From positions 1 through 64,000 of the forward strand of contig CAZPEP010000026.1 of NCBI GenBank assembly GCA_964585685.1: a DNA stretch of 64,000 nucleotides. The letters run 5' to 3'. This DNA is from JALHVH01 sp964585685. GTDB lineage: Bacteria > Acidobacteriota > Aminicenantia > Aminicenantales > Saccharicenantaceae. Below are positions 60,510 through 64,000 of the stretch, in pieces (the first letter of the stretch is position 1; each line of letters starts with the position of its first letter). The notes below the pieces were generated by a model. It saw nothing but the letters and a program-made list of their open reading frames with translations, was not told where the DNA came from and did no database searches. The translations under genes and the position numbers were made by a program.

Positions 60510-60977
60510 ATGAAACGAAGAGAGGCCCTCGCCGCGCTGAGCCTTCCGGGGCTTCTGGTCCTGTCGGTCCGGCGCGCGGCCGGAAGGAGCGGAAAGATGA
60601 AGCAGGAAGTCATGACGGACAAGGCCCCCAAAGCGATAGGCCCCTATTCCCAGGGCGTCGTCGCCAGTGGGTTCGTCTTTGTTTCCGGCCAGATCCCCTT
60701 AGATCCGGCCACGGGCGAGCTCGTGACGGGGCCGATCGAGGACCAAGCCAGGCAGGTCCTCAAGAACGTCGCAGCGGTCCTGGACGCGGCGGGGAGTTCT
60801 CTGGACAAGGTCGTCAAGGCCAGCGTCTTCCTCCAGGACATGAACGATTTCGCGAGAATCAACGCCGTCTACGGCGAATTCTTTAAGGCCCCTTATCCGG
60901 CCCGGGCCGCCGTCCAGGTCGCCCGTCTGCCCCGCGACGTGGGGATCGAGATCGAGGTCATCGCCTTGGCGGAATAG
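60510..60977 (+). CDS. ridA: RidA family enamine/imine deaminase with possible N-terminal extension
   Basis: The RidA core (IGPYSQGVVASGFVFVSGQI, then NVAAVLDAAGSSLDKVVKA and PYPARAAVQVARLP with the catalytic Arg) is complete and begins at about 60600. Two starts compete. ATG 60510 adds MKRREALAALSLPGLLVLSV, which looks like a Tat-style signal (155 aa in total). ATG 60597 has a near-perfect AAGGAG seven nt upstream and gives the normal 126 aa cytosolic form. RidA hydrolyses 2-aminoacrylate and other reactive enamines. Neighbour pbpC ends 20 nt before 60510. Confidence 0.88.
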   Translation: MKRREALAALSLPGLLVLSVRRAAGRSGKMKQEVMTDKAPKAIGPYSQGVVASGFVFVSGQIPLDPATGELVTGPIEDQARQVLKNVAAVLDAAGSSLDKVVKASVFLQDMNDFARINAVYGEFFKAPYPARAAVQVARLPRDVGIEIEVIALAE

Positions 60978-61078
60978 TCATCGGTCATCAATCGTCAGTC
61001 TCCGGTCATCCGCAAGAGAGTTATGAACCGAGACCTGCCTCCGGCTATGGCCGGGTGCCGGGGTAAGATGGAGTCGTC
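60978..61078. other. Short intergenic region before the zinc-ribbon gene
   Basis: About 100 bp with repeated CGGTCAT/CGTCAGT units (60980-61010). A TAAGAT box at 61064-61069 would start transcription near 61076, 3 nt before ATG 61079, but no matching -35 is seen. Confidence 0.3.
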
Positions 61079-61297
61079 ATGCCACTCTATGAATATATGT
61101 GCCGCGCCTGCGGACGCCGCTTCGAAGCACTCGTCCGTATCGGAAAGGAGGGCGACGTCCGGTGCGAGGTCTGCCGGAGCCCGGATGTGCGGAAGCTCCT
61201 GTCGTCGTTCGGGATCGGCGGGGGCGGCAGCCGCCTAAAGGAATCCTCAGGCGGCTGTTCGACCTGCCACAGCCATTCCTGCGGGACGTGTAAATAG
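61079..61297 (+). CDS. FmdB-type zinc ribbon protein
   Basis: 72 aa. LYEYMCRACGRRFE and VRCEVCRSPDVRKLLSSFG give the CxxC...CxxC zinc ribbon of the FmdB/CxxC_CXXC_SSSS family, named from a formamidase regulatory region; function is unproven in most bacteria. The extra C-terminal Cys/His cluster CSTCHSHSCGTCK could hold another metal. No clear operon partner. Confidence 0.88.
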   Translation: MPLYEYMCRACGRRFEALVRIGKEGDVRCEVCRSPDVRKLLSSFGIGGGGSRLKESSGGCSTCHSHSCGTCK

Positions 61298-61336
61298 CGT
61301 CGTCGCCCCTTCCGGGCCGCCGGTCCCGAGGCCCCC

Positions 61337-62512
61337 TTAAGTTTTCCTGAAAAATTCGGCGACGACGGCCACAACCAGGTCCTGCTGTTCCCGGGTCAGC
61401 TCGGCGTACATGGGGAGGGCGAGGACCTCCCGCCCGGCTTTTTCCGTGACGGGAAAGTCTCCGGCCCTGTATCCCAGATCCGCGAAACATTTCTGCATAT
61501 GCAGGCCCAGGGGATAATAAACGGCGGACCCGACACCCCTCTCCTTGAGGAAGGCTTGGAGCCCATCGCGCTCCCTGGCCCGGATCACGTACTGGTGCCA
61601 GGTGTGGTGGTTGACGGCGCCTGAATCCTTGTAGACCGCCACCGGCAGGGCGATACGGCCTTCGCGGGACAGGCCCGAACGCTCGAACGCGGCGTCGTAA
61701 TAGGTCGCCCTCTCCCGTCTCCGGTCCTGCCATTCTGGGAAGTGCCGGAGCTTAACGCGCAGGGCCGCTGCCTGGAGGGCGTCGAGCCGAAAGTTCCCTC
61801 CGATCGCGTCGTAATAATACCGTCGCGACTCCCCGTGGACGCGGAGAGCTCTGACCTTGGAGGCTAGCGTGTCGTCGTTCGTCAGGACCATTCCGCCGTC
61901 GCCGATCCCCCCGAGGTTCTTGGTCGGATAGAACGACAGTGTTCCTGCGGTCCCCAGGGCGCAGGATTTCCGGATCCCCTTTTTGGAGGGGTATTCACTG
62001 CCCACGGCCTGGCAGGCGTCCTCGATGACGGCCAACCCATACTCTCCGGCCAGCGCGTTGATGGCGTCCATGTCTGCGCATTGGCCGTAGAGGTGGACGG
62101 GAATCACGGCCTTGATCCGGGAGTTCCTCTTCCCGCGGATCTCGCGTTTGAGGTACTCGCTCAGGGCGTCCGGGGAAATGTTGTAGGTCTTCTCGTCGAT
62201 GTCGCAGAAAGCCGGCCTGGCCCTGAGCCTGGTGACGGCCCCGGCGGTCGCGAAGAACGTGAACGGGGTCGTGACGACGACGTCTCCTTCTCCGATCCCA
62301 AGCGCCATAAGCGCGACGAGCAGAGCGTCGGATCCGGAGGAGACGCCGATCGCGTGCCCCGTGCCGTGGAATGCGGCCAGTTCCTTCTCCAGGGACTCGA
62401 CCTCGGGCCCCAGAATGAAACCCTGGGAGCCGAGGACCTCCAGGAGCTTTGCATCAAGCTCGCTCCGGATGCTCAGGTACTGAGCCTTAAGATCCAGACT
62501 AGGGACGATCAT
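61337..62512 (-). CDS. DegT/DnrJ/EryC1/StrS family sugar aminotransferase
   Basis: 391 aa PLP enzyme. FATAGAVTRLRARPAFCDID, VIPVHLYGQCADMDAI, EDACQAVGSEY and the Schiff-base Lys in LSFYPTKNLGGIGDGGM are the family blocks. These enzymes add an amino group to nucleotide-linked 3- or 4-keto sugars for surface glycans. ATG 62512 is preferred because GGAAGGAG lies 7 nt upstream; ATG 62518 is only 1 nt from it. The NusG paralogue upstream on the same strand suggests a polysaccharide-type operon. Sugar substrate unknown. Confidence 0.9.
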   Translation of the reverse strand: MIVPSLDLKAQYLSIRSELDAKLLEVLGSQGFILGPEVESLEKELAAFHGTGHAIGVSSGSDALLVALMALGIGEGDVVVTTPFTFFATAGAVTRLRARPAFCDIDEKTYNISPDALSEYLKREIRGKRNSRIKAVIPVHLYGQCADMDAINALAGEYGLAVIEDACQAVGSEYPSKKGIRKSCALGTAGTLSFYPTKNLGGIGDGGMVLTNDDTLASKVRALRVHGESRRYYYDAIGGNFRLDALQAAALRVKLRHFPEWQDRRRERATYYDAAFERSGLSREGRIALPVAVYKDSGAVNHHTWHQYVIRARERDGLQAFLKERGVGSAVYYPLGLHMQKCFADLGYRAGDFPVTEKAGREVLALPMYAELTREQQDLVVAVVAEFFRKT

Positions 62513-62578
62513 GTTCATTCTCCTTCCCGTTCCGACCCCGTAATTTTGAGGAATGCCCGAGATTTAGCAACCGATACC

Positions 62579-63061
62579 TCAGGGGAGGACCTTCTTCAGC
62601 TTGGTCTTTTCGATGCGCAGGACTCCCTGGTACGACACGTAATTGAGGAGGATCATGACCCGGTCCTTTTCGTCAAGGTCCTTCTTGAAGATCCCTCTCA
62701 GCCCCTTGAGGGGGCCTTCGACGACCTCGATCTCGTCGCCGACTCCGGGTGTCTGGCCGAATTTCTGGAGCTCGACAAAGCCGTTCCGCTCCCGGGCCTT
62801 GATCCCGAGGACAACCTCCTCGGAAACGGGGATGGGGCCCTCCCGGTTTCCGACCACCCGCTTGACGCCGCGGGTGAACTTGACCATCTGGAACTGGGCG
62901 GGGTGGTCGAAGTGGAGGAACGCGTAGCCCGGGAAGAACGGCCTGATCTTCCTCTCCGTGACGAACTTCGGATTGTAGATCGTGAACCCGCCCTCCGAGA
63001 ACAGGCGTTCCACCTGGAACTCTTTCTTGGGCTTGATGTTGATGACGAACCAGTTCTTCAT
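62579..63061 (-). CDS. NusG-paralogue transcription antiterminator (RfaH/UpxY type)
   Basis: 160 aa. The NGN domain (WFVINIKPKKEFQVERLF, FFPGYAFLHF, VKFTRGVKRVVGN) contacts RNA polymerase, and a C-terminal KOW module (VGDEIEVVEGPLKGLRG) follows. Main NusG is usually beside secE/rplK; this one sits in front of a sugar aminotransferase, the place of RfaH/UpxY/LoaP specialised factors for long glycan operons. The start overlaps the short remnant frame by ATGA. Confidence 0.87.
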   Translation of the reverse strand: MKNWFVINIKPKKEFQVERLFSEGGFTIYNPKFVTERKIRPFFPGYAFLHFDHPAQFQMVKFTRGVKRVVGNREGPIPVSEEVVLGIKARERNGFVELQKFGQTPGVGDEIEVVEGPLKGLRGIFKKDLDEKDRVMILLNYVSYQGVLRIEKTKLKKVLP

Positions 63062-63180
63062 GTTAATCCCCCGTTCGCCAGGCCGAAGGGTCCGCAGGTC
63101 AAGGCCGCCGTGTCCCGTTCGAGGTTTTCTCGGACGGATAGGCCGGCATGCTGTTGGACGAGGGCGATCCTGAAATTCAT
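63058..63180 (-). pseudogene. Truncated N-terminus of a carbon-nitrogen hydrolase
   Basis: 40 codons from ATG 63180 to TGA 63058-63060. FRIALVQQHAGLSVRENLER matches the first strand and helix of nitrilase-fold hydrolases (R-I-A-L-V-Q ... E-N-L-E-R), after which the sequence runs straight into the NusG-like start (ATGA). The Glu, Lys and Cys catalytic residues and about 240 codons are missing. It is likely a deletion remnant now serving only as a leader peptide. Confidence limited by the short match. Confidence 0.5.
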
Positions 63181-63187
63181 GTCCCGC

Positions 63188-64000
63188 CTAGGCCGATGCC
63201 TCTTCGACCTCCGCGACCGTTTTTGGGATGGGCGGGCCGAGGACCCGGCAGCCGCGGTCGGTGACAAGGACGTCGTCCTCGATGCGGACGCCGCCGAAGT
63301 CTCGGAACCGTTCGACCCGGTCGTAATCAATGAATTCGACGAACTTGCACCTTGCCCGCCAATCGTCGATTAGGGCGGGGATAAAATAGATCCCCGGCTC
63401 CACGGTCAGCACGTGCCCAGGGCGAAGCTTACGGGCCATCCGGAGATACGCGAGCCCGAACTGTTCGCTGCGCCGGACGGACACGTCATAACCGACATGG
63501 GTCTCCCCCAGACACTCCATGTCGTGAACGTCGAGGCCCAGCATGTGGCCGAGGCCGTGGGGGAAGAACAGGGCGTGGGCCCCCTGTGCGACGGCGGCCG
63601 CGGCGTCGCCCTTCATCAGTTTGAGATCCTTGAGACGGGAGACCATGGCTGCGGCCGCAGCGAGGTGAATGTCCCTGTAACGGACGCCTGGCCGGATGGC
63701 GCGGATGGCGGTCATCTGCCCGAAGAGGACGGCCTCGTAGATGTCGCGCTGGCGGCGGTTGAACCGCCCGCCCACAGGAATGGTTCGGGTAATGTCGCAG
63801 GCGTAATGGAGCTGGGATTCGACCCCCGTATCGGCAACGAGCATCTGCCCCCGGGCGAGAACGTTCTTCGCACCGAGGTTGTGGAAGACATGGCCGTTGA
63901 CGGTGACGATGGGAGAGAAGGCCCAAGAGCCGCCGAGCGAGCGCATGACCCCCTCCATCGCTCCCAGCACGTAGGTTTCGCCCCGTCCCGGCCTGGCCAT
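63188..64000 (-). CDS. M24 family Xaa-Pro aminopeptidase, partial
   Basis: The frame is open to the right edge, so the N-terminus lies outside. About 270 residues hold the pita-bread core with all five metal ligands: LVADTGVE (Asp), ACDITRTIP (Asp), GLGHMLGLDVHD (His), TVEPGIYF (Glu) and GGVRIEDDVLV (Glu). It removes N-terminal residues before proline. It lies 7 nt upstream of the nitrilase remnant on the same strand. Function as PepP or PepQ cannot be separated without the missing N-terminal domain. Confidence 0.88.
   Translation of the reverse strand: MARPGRGETYVLGAMEGVMRSLGGSWAFSPIVTVNGHVFHNLGAKNVLARGQMLVADTGVESQLHYACDITRTIPVGGRFNRRQRDIYEAVLFGQMTAIRAIRPGVRYRDIHLAAAAAMVSRLKDLKLMKGDAAAAVAQGAHALFFPHGLGHMLGLDVHDMECLGETHVGYDVSVRRSEQFGLAYLRMARKLRPGHVLTVEPGIYFIPALIDDWRARCKFVEFIDYDRVERFRDFGGVRIEDDVLVTDRGCRVLGPPIPKTVAEVEEASA

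Overview
The window is 64 kb of high-GC bacterial chromosome with about 54 protein-coding genes packed into long operons. I see no rRNA, tRNA, CRISPR array or complete mobile element. The gene set is Gram-negative in style: a Sec/Tat exported hydrolase repertoire, lipoproteins, an alpha-2-macroglobulin/PBP1C pair and RlpA. It also has three GH57 glucan enzymes, a DUF4416 protein and a PurO-type IMP cyclohydrolase. Together these suggest an anaerobic bacterium of the Aminicenantes/Acidobacteriota kind. That is inference from gene content; no taxonomic marker was compared.

Layout. 1-131 holds the tail of an integrase-type transposase, followed by an exported alpha/beta hydrolase, rlmI and a mutT-type Nudix gene. 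3318-15093 is a glycogen locus. glgA faces a tightly overlapping minus-strand operon of an M28 peptidase, three GH57 enzymes, glgC, a histidine kinase, a single-domain response regulator and galT. Upstream on the same strand are a PurO-like IMP cyclohydrolase, an AICAR transformylase and a stand-alone LigD-type 3'-phosphoesterase. 17601-18968 carries a LOG-family protein and RlpA. 18969-19369 is a non-coding gap with large nested inverted repeats. 19370-25327 encodes an exported glycosylasparaginase, a GH63-like glycosidase, a DUF362 ferredoxin and an M20 peptidase. 25427-29605 holds a class V aminotransferase plus serA, then a cysteine desulfurase plus a methyltetrahydrofolate methyltransferase.

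From 30157, DUF4416 and asnS diverge. asnS leads an operon (rimO, pgpA, cinA, thpR, plsY, gpsA) in which the last five junctions are all 4-nt ATGA overlaps. 36822-41019 encodes a TPR protein and a fused alpha-keto acid dehydrogenase E1 with its E2. 41016-41239 is a decayed gap. Next come ahcY and metK (SAM cycle), diverging from two M16-fold proteins that both lack the zinc motif and are coupled to a fused formiminotransferase-cyclodeaminase. A znuABC zinc importer diverges from pepD. The long gene of a thioester alpha-2-macroglobulin is coupled to pbpC, then RidA and an FmdB zinc ribbon follow. The right edge has a sugar aminotransferase, a NusG paralogue, a truncated nitrilase remnant and a partial M24 peptidase.

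Regulation. Several promoters match sigma-70 consensus with 17-18 bp spacing. At mutT, glgA, DUF362, DUF4416, asnS and probably others, the predicted transcription start falls on or within about 4 nt of the start codon. Leaderless mRNAs therefore look common here, alongside standard Shine-Dalgarno genes. The least ordinary items are the two-component pair inside the glycogen operon, the non-catalytic M16 pair, the structured RNA-like gap at 18.98-19.32 kb, the split purine-terminal enzymes, and the gene remnants at 41.0 and 63.1 kb.
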